Positions 15,231 through 23,605 of a stretch of DNA of 54,978 nt are shown piece by piece (within the stretch, counting starts at the first letter, position 1; the number at the start of each line of letters is the position of its first letter). Source of the stretch: a bacterium (GTDB taxonomy: Bacteria; Patescibacteriota; Minisyncoccia; UBA6257; JAGOQP01); assembly GCA_021812345.1 (NCBI GenBank), contig JAKANP010000001.1, forward strand, positions 1-54,978. Direction: 5' to 3'. The notes beneath the pieces were generated by a model. The model searched no databases, had not been told where the DNA came from, and saw nothing but the letters and a program-made list of their open reading frames with translations. The position numbers were made by a program, and so were the translations under genes.

Positions 15231-15830
15231 TTCTCTTCTTGTTAAGGAATGAGACAAAGTTTCCGAATCGGCAAATTCAATTTCTCCTCCGGTAGGGATG
15301 CCTCTTCCCAGTCGGGATATTTTTTGGGAATAATCCTTCAATTCTTTTTCTATAACGGATGAATTGAGGTCGCCATAAGTTGTCGGATTTAGCGCGATAA
15401 TGATTTCTTTGGCTTTTTCATCCTTCATTTCATCGGAAATTATTTTTTTTAAAATGTTTAATCTCAATTTCTGCCAGCTTTCTAATACTCCGCTTTTTGT
15501 CAATTCGCCGATGACCAGATATTTTCCATTATATTTTTTTGTTCTTTCAATACTCATCAAATCCGTTTCTTTTTCAATAATCATAAAAGTGTCGTTGATC
15601 CTGCTTTTATCGGAACATATGGGGCATACGGCTGAAATTTCGGAATGAACAAAAAAACATCTTGGACAAATTTTTACCTTCTTTAACCCCGAAATAGCGC
15701 TTGATAAATCGGACAGTTTTGATTGTCCGGAGGATATTAATTTGAAAGCGAGTCTGGTTGCTTGCCGAGGACCGATTGACGGCAGTTTTTCAAATTCATC
15801 TATAAATTTTTTTATTTCTTCCGGAAGCAC
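15228..15830 (-). CDS. recR: Recombination mediator RecR
   Basis: RecR acts with RecO (and RecF) to load RecA at single-strand gaps. The 200 residues cover a helix-hairpin-helix (KLPSIGPRQATRLAFKL, about 16-32), a four-cysteine zinc finger (CPRCFFVHSEISAVCPIC, about 55-72), a Toprim domain, and the C-terminal GRGIPTGGEIEFADSETLSHSL (Walker-B-like tail). GTG start. It lies 31 bases downstream of dnaB on the same strand, so recR is probably the last gene of cysS-dnaB-recR. Confidence 0.95.
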   Translation of the reverse strand: MLPEEIKKFIDEFEKLPSIGPRQATRLAFKLISSGQSKLSDLSSAISGLKKVKICPRCFFVHSEISAVCPICSDKSRINDTFMIIEKETDLMSIERTKKYNGKYLVIGELTKSGVLESWQKLRLNILKKIISDEMKDEKAKEIIIALNPTTYGDLNSSVIEKELKDYSQKISRLGRGIPTGGEIEFADSETLSHSLTRRE

Positions 15831-15861
15831 AAAATTAATTAATTAAAAATATATATCGATC

Positions 15862-17211
15862 TTACTGTTCAAAAGATGAATGTGTTTTTGAAATCGGCCT
15901 GAAAGTGACCTTGTCGCCGTCAAATTTAAGATCAACAGTCCCAAGTGGCCCGTTTCTGTGTTTGGCGACAATAACATTAGCCGTCCCTTCGTCTTCAAGA
16001 GATGGTTCCAATTTGTCTCTGTCTTTTCTGTAAATTAAGAGCACAACATCGGCGTCTTGTTCCCATGATCCGGTTTCTCTTAAGTCCGACAATCTTGGAA
16101 CTTTTATTTCTCTGGCGTCAACTTGTCTGTTAAGCTGTGATACGGCCAGAACCGGAACATTTAATTCTCTTGCCAGCGCTTTTATTCCATGAGAAATTTC
16201 TGTAAATTGTTGAACGGTGTTTTCGCTTTGAATCATCGGCTGTATCAATTGAACATAATCTATCATTATCAAATCGAGACCGTTTTCGGATTGCAATCTT
16301 CTGGCAATAGATCTTATTTGCATTATTGTGGGGGATGGAGTGTCGTCTATAAAAATTTTCATTCGGGATAATCTGTCCAGCGCCTCCTGAATAAGTCCAA
16401 AATCGGATTCATTGCTTAATTGTCCGGTTCTTAATCTCCAAAATGGGACCTGAGCTTCAGCGGCAATTAAACGGTCAACTAATTGCTCCCTCGACATTTC
16501 CAGAGAAAATATTCCAACCGAAGCTCCTCCTTTTAATGCCGCTCCTCTCGCCATATCCAAAGCTAAAGTTGTTTTTCCCAAAGATGGGCGAGCTCCCAAA
16601 ATAACCATATCCGATCTCTGCAATCCCGAAAGCAATTTATCCAGGTCATCAAATCCGGTAGTAATTCCGCGAAGCCCTTTTTCTCCCTGGTGAAGCTTCT
16701 CTATTCTTTCGTAAGCTTCTTTAAGTTCGTCTTTTAAGGCTGTAATGTTTTTGTCCTGAGATCTTTGAGAAACCTTAAATACTTTTTGTTCAATGGAATC
16801 TATTAAGTTATCAAGTCCGGATTTTTTTTCAAATACGTCTTCATTGATATCTGCCGCCAGAGAAATTAAATCTCTCAGCACTCTTTTTTCTCTTACAATT
16901 TTTGCATAATGAGCGGCATGAGCCGAAGAGGGGACTTTATTTATTAAATCTCCCAAATAAGAATTTCCTCCTATATTATCAAGTTCATTTTTGGATTTAA
17001 GAATGTTTGAAACGCTGAGTATGTCAACCGGTTCATTTTTAGAAAATAATTCCAATATGGCATTATAAATTCTTTGATTGGCCACGACATAAAAATCTGA
17101 AGGGATTATCGAATCAGCCACTTTTGTGATGGCGTTTTTGTCTATCATTAGCGAACCCAATACCGATTGTTCCGCTTCCAAATCTTGGGGCGGAATTTTT
17201 ATGGAATCCAT
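15862..17211 (-). CDS. dnaB: Replicative DNA helicase DnaB
   Basis: DnaB is the hexameric helicase that unwinds the fork and recruits primase. The 449 residues show the N-terminal DnaB domain (PPQDLEAEQSVLGSLMIDK), a linker, and the RecA-like ATPase with Walker A GARPSLGKTT (about 206-215), Walker B DLIMIDYVQL, and SQLNRQVDARE plus RLSDLRETGSWEQDADVV in the C-terminal half. It begins one base after the cysS stop, so the two are translated from one message. No intein is seen. Confidence 0.96.
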   Translation of the reverse strand: MDSIKIPPQDLEAEQSVLGSLMIDKNAITKVADSIIPSDFYVVANQRIYNAILELFSKNEPVDILSVSNILKSKNELDNIGGNSYLGDLINKVPSSAHAAHYAKIVREKRVLRDLISLAADINEDVFEKKSGLDNLIDSIEQKVFKVSQRSQDKNITALKDELKEAYERIEKLHQGEKGLRGITTGFDDLDKLLSGLQRSDMVILGARPSLGKTTLALDMARGAALKGGASVGIFSLEMSREQLVDRLIAAEAQVPFWRLRTGQLSNESDFGLIQEALDRLSRMKIFIDDTPSPTIMQIRSIARRLQSENGLDLIMIDYVQLIQPMIQSENTVQQFTEISHGIKALARELNVPVLAVSQLNRQVDAREIKVPRLSDLRETGSWEQDADVVLLIYRKDRDKLEPSLEDEGTANVIVAKHRNGPLGTVDLKFDGDKVTFRPISKTHSSFEQ

Positions 17212-17212
17212 T

Positions 17213-18586
17213 TTATTTCTTATAAATTAAATATCCTAACGGAGTATCTTCTAACCAGTATCCTAACTCAATAATTTTTTTTCTCAAGGTGTCGGACTTA
17301 ATAAACTGTTTATTATTTCTGGAAATCTCTCTTTTTTCGGCCAAAATCTTTATTTTTATCGGTATTTTCGGCGTTTTTTCCATTTTAATTCCGAATATTT
17401 TTAAACTTTTTACTATAAAATCCGACATTTCTTTTGCTTCTTTTTTATTCAAATCAAAAACATTTTTTAAGTTTCCGATAATTTCAAAAATCGAAGCTAA
17501 AGCTTTCGGGGTATTGAAATCATCTTCCATTGACGAATCAAATTTTTCTTTTGCGGAAAATATATCATTTTTTATTTTATCGGAAATTGGCCCTGATTTC
17601 TTTACCAGAGATAATTTATAAATAAAAATTTGAATCGTTTGAAGCGATGACTTTGCCTGTTCGGCTGTATTCTCGTCGTAATCAATCGGAGAACGATAGT
17701 GATGAGATAAAATAATATATCTTAAAACTTGAGGCGAATATTTTTTTAAAAATTCGTCGATAGTTATAAAATTGCCGGAACTTTTTGACATTTTTTGTCC
17801 GTTAACCAGCAAAAATCCGGTATGCATCCAAAATTTTACCATCGGTTTTTTCCCCGATGCCGATTCTTGTTGCGCTATTTCCGCTTCGTGATGAGGAAAT
17901 TTTAAATCAATAGCTCCGCCATGAATATCATATTGCGGACCAAAATAATATTCGGTTATTGCCGTGTCTTCTATGTGCCATCCGGGACGCCCCTTTCCCA
18001 AGGGAGAATTCCAAAAAGGTTCCTGAGGTTTTGAAAATTTCCAAAGGCAAAAATCGGCTTTATTTTTTTTCTCCAAGTTGTCGTCTATTCTTGAAACGCC
18101 ATCTTCCGATTGTTGAACAGTTCTTCGGGCGAGTTTCCCATAATCTTCAAATTTCGAAACGTCAAAATAATATCCGTCACTTATTTTATAGGCAAATCCT
18201 TTTTTGATAAGATTTTGGACTTGTTTTATAATTTGAGGAATATGTTCCGTGGCTCTGGCATATTTATTGACAGAAATTATTTCAAGCTCTTTTTCGTTTT
18301 GATGATATTTTTTTTCATACAATCTTTCCAACTCTTTCCAATTTAACGATTTTTCTTTGGCTCTTTCTATTATTTTATCGTCTATATCGGTGATGTTTTG
18401 AAGATAATTAATTTTCCATCCTTGGTGGCGCAAATACCTTACTATAATATCAAACGCCAAATAAGTTCTGGCATGACCTATATGCGGATTATCATAAGGC
18501 GTGATTCCGCAGACAAACAAACGAATCTCTTTTTTTGTTCTTGAAAAATTTTTTTTTACTTCCGACAAAGAATCGTAAATTAACAT
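17213..18586 (-). CDS. cysS: Cysteinyl-tRNA synthetase
   Basis: This class I synthetase charges tRNA-Cys. At 457 residues it has the normal length. HIGHARTY near residue 37 and KMSKSSGN near 266 are the two ATP-binding signatures. The zinc ligands are present as VCGITPYD near residue 25, then GRPGWHIEDTA and PHHEAEIAQ, the latter in cysteine recognition. The C-terminal anticodon-binding helical region is intact. It opens a cysS-dnaB-recR unit. The start ATG lies only six bases after a -10 box, predicting a leaderless message. Confidence 0.95.
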   Translation of the reverse strand: MLIYDSLSEVKKNFSRTKKEIRLFVCGITPYDNPHIGHARTYLAFDIIVRYLRHQGWKINYLQNITDIDDKIIERAKEKSLNWKELERLYEKKYHQNEKELEIISVNKYARATEHIPQIIKQVQNLIKKGFAYKISDGYYFDVSKFEDYGKLARRTVQQSEDGVSRIDDNLEKKNKADFCLWKFSKPQEPFWNSPLGKGRPGWHIEDTAITEYYFGPQYDIHGGAIDLKFPHHEAEIAQQESASGKKPMVKFWMHTGFLLVNGQKMSKSSGNFITIDEFLKKYSPQVLRYIILSHHYRSPIDYDENTAEQAKSSLQTIQIFIYKLSLVKKSGPISDKIKNDIFSAKEKFDSSMEDDFNTPKALASIFEIIGNLKNVFDLNKKEAKEMSDFIVKSLKIFGIKMEKTPKIPIKIKILAEKREISRNNKQFIKSDTLRKKIIELGYWLEDTPLGYLIYKK

Positions 18587-18592
18587 ATTTTC

Positions 18593-18621
18593 ATTTTATA
18601 TTTATGTTGACAATTAATCAA
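18593..18621 (-). promoter_or_regulatory. Promoter of cysS-dnaB-recR, leaderless
   Basis: On the minus strand TTGATT (18621-18616), 17-base spacer, TAAAAT (18598-18593), then six bases to the cysS ATG. Confidence 0.7.
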
Positions 18622-18665
18622 AGCGTATTGAATGAATTTTAGATCATTTAGCCGATCTTGAACAA

Positions 18666-18694
18666 TTGACTGAATGCAAAATTTGATGTATTAT
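18666..18694 (+). promoter_or_regulatory. Promoter of the 89-aa membrane protein gene
   Basis: TTGACT (18666-18671), 17-base spacer, TATTAT (18689-18694). It overlaps an upstream in-frame ATG at 18674, which argues that translation begins later, at 18734. Confidence 0.7.
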
Positions 18695-18733
18695 TTGAAA
18701 AGAACCTTAACCAAAAGAGGGGGGGGCGACAAA

Positions 18734-19003
18734 ATGTTTCATGACATGGGAATCCTCGAAGCTTTAATTCTTTATTTTGTTTCCGGATTGTTTTTTGGTG
18801 CATTCTTTTTCGGTGGCAAAAGGATTCTGCGTGAATGGGATGGATATGGTTTTTTGAGAGCATTTGTCGGTATGATTTTCTTTTTACTTGCTCTGGCTTC
18901 TGCTGTTTTTTGTCTGGCGTCTTTAGTTGTCCTTTTTGCCAAGGTTTTTTGGCTGACTATCGCATGCATCGCCATTCTTTTGGTTATTGTATTTCGTATG
19001 TAA
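18734..19003 (+). CDS. Small integral membrane protein, 89 aa
   Basis: No family is recognised. Three predicted membrane helices occupy most of the chain (about residues 8-28, 42-62 and 64-87), with a basic loop KRILREWDGYG between the first two. The start at 18734 is preferred over the upstream ATG at 18674 because a purine-rich Shine-Dalgarno run (AGAGGGGGGG) precedes 18734 and the promoter spacer contains 18674. It is a monocistronic unit with its own promoter and terminator. Confidence 0.7.
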   Translation: MFHDMGILEALILYFVSGLFFGAFFFGGKRILREWDGYGFLRAFVGMIFFLLALASAVFCLASLVVLFAKVFWLTIACIAILLVIVFRM

Positions 19004-19017
19004 TGTAAATTAGTTTT

Positions 19018-19051
19018 TTAAAACGGCTTTTTGATTAAAGCCGTTTTTTTA
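19018..19051. terminator. Bidirectional terminator
   Basis: AAAACGGCTTT and AAAGCCGTTTT pair, with T-runs on both sides. It lies between the membrane protein gene and the convergent corA-like gene. Confidence 0.85.
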
Positions 19052-19061
19052 TTATTTTTTA

Positions 19062-19973
19062 TTAAAGCCAATTTTTCTTTTTAAATATGGCAGTCATTAT
19101 TAAAAGCAAAACAACTGTAATTCCCGCCAGTATCCAAAAATCATAAGGAGTTTTTCCAACAATCGGTCGAGAGTTTGTATCAATAGTAAAAAGAGCCAGC
19201 AATACCATTAGCGGGAATGTCATAAATGCCAAAACAGAAAATCTTTGCATTATTTTAGTCATTCCAATAGTTAGCATTTGAGTGTTGGTTTGCTCGAAAG
19301 ATTCTATTGTTTCTTTATAATTTTCACATGATTGCATCACCTTAAGGAAATCTCCTTCAAGGTCTGAAAAATAAACCTTGCTACCGTCGCCGAAATAATC
19401 AGGCCCGATTTTGTTCAAGGAGTTAAAAATGCTTGTTTGTGATTTGGTGATCAGATGATAACTTAATAAATCTCTTTTGACGTATGATATTTTTTCCAAA
19501 AGCTCCCGCTCTTTATTTTGAAAAAGATTGTTTCTTATGTCTTCTATTTTTTCATCGATATGTCTTAACTGTCTTAGTGAAAATAAAAGACACGATTCCA
19601 TTAGATAGTAAATCAATCTTGAAGAATCTCCGCTAAGTAATCTGTCCTTATAATTTTCGTTTTCTTCTATCTTATCTTCAATCATTTGTATCGGTTCAAG
19701 TGTGTCATAAGTCACGGTGATAACGGTATTTTTTATTATTAAAAAATCAACCTCGTTTTTTCTAGAAACTTTTTCCATTGAGTCGTAAACAGGCAATTGA
19801 TAGACAATAAACATATAGTCGCCATAAATCTCAACCTTTGATCTTGCCGATGGTTGGGACAGCTCTTCTATAATTATTGGATGAATATTGAACTCTTTTC
19901 TTAAAGCCTCGAGTTCTTTATTGTTCGGCTTTACCAAATTTATCCAATTAACTTTTCCTTTTTTTATTATCAT
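19062..19973 (-). CDS. CorA-family divalent cation transporter-like protein without GMN
   Basis: The 303-residue chain has the CorA plan: a cytoplasmic domain (VNWINLVKPNNKELEALRKEF, PSARSKVEIYGDYMFIVYQLP), a long helix with KRDLLSYHLITKSQTSIFNSL, and two C-terminal membrane helices (about 243-264 and 275-295). CorA pentamers conduct Mg2+ or related ions, and the GMN loop after the first helix selects hydrated Mg2+. Here that position reads LFTIDTNSRP, with no GMN, so selectivity may differ or the protein may work as a ZntB-like carrier. The basic end KKKNWL is usual. It has its own promoter and is probably a single gene. Confidence 0.85.
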   Translation of the reverse strand: MIIKKGKVNWINLVKPNNKELEALRKEFNIHPIIIEELSQPSARSKVEIYGDYMFIVYQLPVYDSMEKVSRKNEVDFLIIKNTVITVTYDTLEPIQMIEDKIEENENYKDRLLSGDSSRLIYYLMESCLLFSLRQLRHIDEKIEDIRNNLFQNKERELLEKISYVKRDLLSYHLITKSQTSIFNSLNKIGPDYFGDGSKVYFSDLEGDFLKVMQSCENYKETIESFEQTNTQMLTIGMTKIMQRFSVLAFMTFPLMVLLALFTIDTNSRPIVGKTPYDFWILAGITVVLLLIMTAIFKKKNWL

Positions 19974-19998
19974 ATTTTTGTTATTTATTATTTTTTTA

Positions 19999-20026
19999 AT
20001 TATATCAGAGTAGGGGATTTTGTTAA
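19999..20026 (-). promoter_or_regulatory. Promoter of the corA-like gene
   Basis: On the minus strand TTAACA (20026-20021), 16-base spacer, TATAAT (20004-19999). It does not overlap the palindrome at 20110-20147. Confidence 0.7.
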
Positions 20027-20109
20027 AGAATGAGCGATTTTATCAAAGGATGATGAGTTTTGTTGTCAGATTTGCTGTTTAGAACAAGTTTTGATTTCTG
20101 AAGAATATA

Positions 20110-20168
20110 TCCGTCAAGTATCTCACGATCGTGAGATGCTTGACGGAATCGTTTTTGGAGATTACAAT
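20110..20168 (+). promoter_or_regulatory. Operator-promoter 1: 38-bp palindrome over the -35 of the PaaX/Cas2-like gene
   Basis: A 38-bp palindrome (20110-20147, centre CGATCG, core ATCTCACGATCGTGAGAT at 20120-20137) has one mismatched pair (20119/20138). Its right arm contains TTGACG (20140-20145), followed by a 17-base spacer and TACAAT (20163-20168). A protein on the palindrome would block RNA polymerase. An almost identical copy precedes grpE. Confidence 0.8.
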
Positions 20169-20223
20169 TTGATTAAATATTTTTTGGTGAGTATTTATTA
20201 ATATTTAAAAATTATAATCACAT

Positions 20224-20889
20224 ATGAAAGGCGAAATAATGTTTAAAATCCTATCTTCTTTGGATGAGGGCAAGGATACAGCCATTGACTTGCTGGGTTC
20301 TTATCTTATCTGCGGAATGTCTTATAACCCCAACAAGGCCTTTTCTTGCGCAAAGGATTTTTTGGAAATCAGAAAAGGAAATAGACATAAGAAAATTGAA
20401 GCAAGAGAGCAAGTGAGAAAATTTTATTCTTTTGTCGGTTATCTTGAAAAAGACGGCCTTGTCAGAAAAGAAGAAATAACCGGAGAAATGAAAGTGTCTA
20501 TTACCAGCAAGGGCAAGAAAAAGCTTGAATATTTAAAAACATCAAAAACTCTCTGGTTTCCTTCAAATAAATATCCTCAAGATGTTTCCGAAGATATTAA
20601 AAAATCGGATAATTTGGAAAATGAAAAAATAGTTACCGTGGTGACTTTTGATATACCGGAAAAACAAAGATCAAAAAGAGATTGGTTAAGAACCGCTTTG
20701 GCTAATATGAACTTTAATATGGTCCACAAAAGCGTTTGGATGGGAGGGGATAAAATACCGGAAAAATTTTTTAAAGATATGAAGGATTTAAAAATTAGCG
20801 ACTATGTAGAAATATTCAGTATAGATAAAGCCGGTTCTTTAAGAAGGTTAAATCTCGGTGATCAGAAAAAAATTCAAGCAAGAACATAA
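20224..20889 (+). CDS. PaaX/Cas2-like winged-helix transcriptional regulator
   Basis: The 221 residues split into an N-terminal winged-helix-like part (about 10-110, including FYSFVGYLEKDGLVRKEE and the wing VSITSKGKKKLEYL) and a C-terminal Cas2-like ferredoxin fold opening with VVTFDIPEKQRSKRDWLR and followed by MVHKSVWMGGD. This is the layout of PaaX-type repressors. No cas genes or CRISPR array are nearby, so a CRISPR role is unlikely. It sits directly upstream of grpE-dnaK, the position hrcA holds in many bacteria, and 38-bp palindromes overlap the -35 of both its own promoter and the grpE promoter. I infer an autoregulated heat-shock repressor. ATG 20224 is used, and ATG 20239 behind AAAGG is an alternative. 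Confidence 0.8.
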   Translation: MKGEIMFKILSSLDEGKDTAIDLLGSYLICGMSYNPNKAFSCAKDFLEIRKGNRHKKIEAREQVRKFYSFVGYLEKDGLVRKEEITGEMKVSITSKGKKKLEYLKTSKTLWFPSNKYPQDVSEDIKKSDNLENEKIVTVVTFDIPEKQRSKRDWLRTALANMNFNMVHKSVWMGGDKIPEKFFKDMKDLKISDYVEIFSIDKAGSLRRLNLGDQKKIQART

Positions 20890-20954
20890 TGATAAATCTT
20901 TAGTTTTTTAAGTTGAGCCGGCTACGATTTTATTGATTTTTTGAAATTTTAGAA

Positions 20955-21012
20955 TCTGTCAAGTATCTCACGATCGTGAGATACTTGACAGAATGGATTT
21001 TAAGAATAGAAT
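20955..21012 (+). promoter_or_regulatory. Operator-promoter 2: perfect 38-bp palindrome over the -35 of grpE-dnaK
   Basis: A perfect 38-bp palindrome (20955-20992) shares its inner 32 bases with operator 1 except at the single mismatch. Its right arm ends in the consensus -35 TTGACA (20985-20990), followed by a 16-base spacer and TAGAAT (21007-21012). The predicted start near 21019 leaves a leader of about 87 nt before grpE. This takes the place that CIRCE has in HrcA-controlled operons. Confidence 0.85.
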
Positions 21013-21105
21013 AGAATGGTTTGGAAGTAAAATTGTTTTTGATTGAAGGTCATTTATAAATTATTAAGGCGACATAAAATAATATTTAAATTTTTAAATA
21101 AAAAT

Positions 21106-21633
21106 ATGGATAAAAAAGAAAACGAATCAAAAGAGAAAAATGTTTCAAATAATGATGTAAATAATCAGTCGTCCGATAATTCAAGTTCGAGCGCTTCTGA
21201 AATTGATTTGTTAAAAAAACAATGTGATGAATATCTTGACGGATGGAAAAGAACTAAAGCCGATTTTATAAACTATAAGAAAGACGAATCAAAAAGATTG
21301 GACTCGATTCTAAAATTTTCCAATGAAACGATTATCAAAGACTTATTGAATGTTTTGGATAGTTTTGATCTGGCGATTCAGTCGTTTGGCGAAGATTCAA
21401 AGTTGGAAAAAGGTATTTATTTAATCAGAGCTCAGATGGAAGATGTTTTAAAAAAATATGGGCTTGAGAGAATTATGGTTTCTACCGGTCAAGAATTTGA
21501 TCCGGCATTGCATGAAGCGATTGCTGTCGTTGAATCGAATGAGCCGTCGGGAACAATAGTGGATGAAGTTGAAAAGGGCTACACTCTTTCGGGAAAACTT
21601 ATTAGAGCGGCAAGAGTAAAAGTTTCAAAATAA
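21106..21633 (+). CDS. grpE: Nucleotide exchange factor GrpE
   Basis: GrpE releases ADP from DnaK to reset the chaperone cycle. The first 30 residues are an acidic, Ser/Asn-rich tail, followed by the long dimer helix (LLKKQCDEYLDGWKRTKADFINYKKDE) and the beta domain with GLERI, GQEFDPALHEAI and KGYTLSGKLIRAARVKV. I start it at ATG 21106 (175 aa), not at the in-frame TTG at 21043, because only 21106 has the A-rich leader seen throughout this window and the extra N-terminus is unlike GrpE. It is first in grpE-dnaK and under operator 2. Confidence 0.93.
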   Translation: MDKKENESKEKNVSNNDVNNQSSDNSSSSASEIDLLKKQCDEYLDGWKRTKADFINYKKDESKRLDSILKFSNETIIKDLLNVLDSFDLAIQSFGEDSKLEKGIYLIRAQMEDVLKKYGLERIMVSTGQEFDPALHEAIAVVESNEPSGTIVDEVEKGYTLSGKLIRAARVKVSK

Positions 21634-21663
21634 AAAAATAATTAATTAATCATTTTAAAAAAC

Positions 21664-23523
21664 ATGTCAAAAATTTTAGGAATTGATTTGGGAACAACTA
21701 ATTCGGCAATGGCGATTGTTGAGGGCGGAGAGCCGAAAATTTTAGAAAATGTCGAAGGTGCCAGAACCACTCCTTCGGTTGTTGCAATTAGTAAATCAAA
21801 TGAAAGGTTGGTTGGAATGTTGGCAAAACGTCAAGCTGTGGTCAATCCCAAGAACACGATTTTTTCGGTTAAAAGATTAATTGGAAGAAAATTTTCCGAT
21901 TCCGAAGTAAAGCGTGATGTTAAGTGGCTTCCTTATGAATTGAAAGAATCTTCAAGCGGAGGAGTTGAAATAAAAATGGGAGAAAAATATTACACACCTG
22001 AAGAAATTTCGGCAATGATTTTGTCAAAATTAAAAGCTGACGCTGAAGCAAAAATCGGAGAAAAAATAGAAGAAGCGGTTATTACCGTGCCGGCTTATTT
22101 TGATGATTCTCAAAGACAAGCGACGAAGAATGCCGGAGAAATCGCCGGACTCAAAGTCAAAAGAATTATAAATGAGCCGACTGCCGCCGCTTTAGCTTAC
22201 GGATTTAACAAAGGGAAAAACGAAAAAATTTGCGTATATGATTTTGGTGGCGGAACTTTTGATATTTCCGTTCTTGAAATCGGAGACGATGTAGTTGAGG
22301 TTAAAGGAACCGGAGGAGATACTCATTTGGGCGGAGATGATTTTGACAGAGTGATAATGGATTATTTGGTTGGAGAATATAAAAAATCGGAAGGCATCGA
22401 TCTTTCCAAAGATCCGTTGGCATTACAAAGATTAAGAGAGGCCGCTGAAAAAGCAAAGCATGAACTTTCTACGGTTACAGAAACAGAAATTAATTTGCCA
22501 TACATAAGCTCGGATGCTTCCGGTCCGAAACATTTCTTGATGAAAGTGACAAGAGCCAAACTTGAAGATTTAGTCAAAGATATGGTTGATAAATCAATTG
22601 AATTGGTAAAACAAACAATTTCCGAAACCGGACTTAAAATTCAGGATATCAATGAAGTCATTTTGGTTGGTGGTCAAACCAGAATGCCGGCGATACAACA
22701 AGCGGTTAAAAATCTTTTCGGAAAAGAACCTCACAAAGGAATCAATCCCGATGAAGTAGTTGCCGTAGGAGCGGCAGTGCAGGCCGGTATTTTCCAAGGA
22801 GACGTCAAAGATGTTTTATTACTTGACGTGACCCCGCTTTCTTTGGGAATAGAAACTATGGGAAATATTTTTACTCCTATTATAGAAAAAAATACAACCG
22901 TCCCGACTTCAAAATCTCAAATTTTTTCAACCGCTTCAGACAATCAAACATCCGTTGAAATTCATATTTTGCAGGGAGAAAGAACTATGGCGGCAGACAA
23001 CAAAACTTTGGGCAGATTTATTTTGGACGGCATTCCTCCGGCGCCAAGAGGCATTCCTCAAGTTGAAGTTTCTTTTGATATTGACGCTAACGGAATATTG
23101 AATGTCTCAGCCAAAGATAAAGCCAGCGGAAAAGTGCAATCGGTTAAAATTGAAGCTTCCACCCAGCTTTCTAAAGATGAAATAGAAAAATTAAAAAATG
23201 AAGCGGCCGCTCACGCCGAAGAAGATAAGAAAAAAAGAGATGAAGCGGATATTAAAAATCAGGCGGAGCAATTGGTTTATCTGGCTCAAAAAAATGTTGG
23301 GGAATGGAAAGATAAAATAAGCGCCGAAGTTAAAAGTTCAATAGAAAATAAAATTTCTTCTCTCAAGGATGCTATTTCAAAAAATGACATTGAATCTATA
23401 AAAAGCGCATCGGCAGAACTTTCTCAAGAAGTCCAGAAAATAGGCCAGTCGATGTATTCCTCGGATAATAACAACCAGAGTCAGCAACAGGAACCTCCAA
23501 AAGAAGGAGAGCAACAAAACTAA
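21664..23523 (+). CDS. dnaK: Chaperone DnaK (Hsp70)
   Basis: The 619-residue Hsp70 begins [19 protein letters not shown]. The ATPase domain contains [15 protein letters not shown] and [15 protein letters not shown], and the interdomain linker is [18 protein letters not shown]. The substrate-binding domain and helical lid follow, ending in a Gln/Asn-rich tail. It binds unfolded segments under control of DnaJ and GrpE. It lies 30 bases after grpE with no promoter in between, so it shares the palindromic operator. The downstream gene is a membrane protein, not dnaJ. Confidence 0.97.
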   Translation: MSKILGIDLGTTNSAMAIVEGGEPKILENVEGARTTPSVVAISKSNERLVGMLAKRQAVVNPKNTIFSVKRLIGRKFSDSEVKRDVKWLPYELKESSSGGVEIKMGEKYYTPEEISAMILSKLKADAEAKIGEKIEEAVITVPAYFDDSQRQATKNAGEIAGLKVKRIINEPTAAALAYGFNKGKNEKICVYDFGGGTFDISVLEIGDDVVEVKGTGGDTHLGGDDFDRVIMDYLVGEYKKSEGIDLSKDPLALQRLREAAEKAKHELSTVTETEINLPYISSDASGPKHFLMKVTRAKLEDLVKDMVDKSIELVKQTISETGLKIQDINEVILVGGQTRMPAIQQAVKNLFGKEPHKGINPDEVVAVGAAVQAGIFQGDVKDVLLLDVTPLSLGIETMGNIFTPIIEKNTTVPTSKSQIFSTASDNQTSVEIHILQGERTMAADNKTLGRFILDGIPPAPRGIPQVEVSFDIDANGILNVSAKDKASGKVQSVKIEASTQLSKDEIEKLKNEAAAHAEEDKKKRDEADIKNQAEQLVYLAQKNVGEWKDKISAEVKSSIENKISSLKDAISKNDIESIKSASAELSQEVQKIGQSMYSSDNNNQSQQQEPPKEGEQQN

Positions 23524-23605
23524 TTTGAAGCTTTCTTAAAAAAAGTGTTTGAGTTATAATTAAAGATGTTTTTCAAAGATAATTAAAAATAAACATTAAA
23601 TATTT

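Noticed and set aside
18674-18733. Upstream start for the small membrane protein
   Set aside because: The ATG at 18674 lies in the promoter spacer, while 18734 follows a Shine-Dalgarno run.
20224-20889. A Cas2-like domain suggesting a CRISPR-Cas locus
   Set aside because: There is no cas1, no other cas gene and no repeat-spacer array in the window. The protein has an added winged-helix part, and its context is heat shock, so a PaaX-type regulator fits better.
21043-21105. TTG start giving grpE 21 more residues
   Set aside because: The extra residues are basic and unlike GrpE, and ATG 21106 has the normal A-rich leader of this genome.
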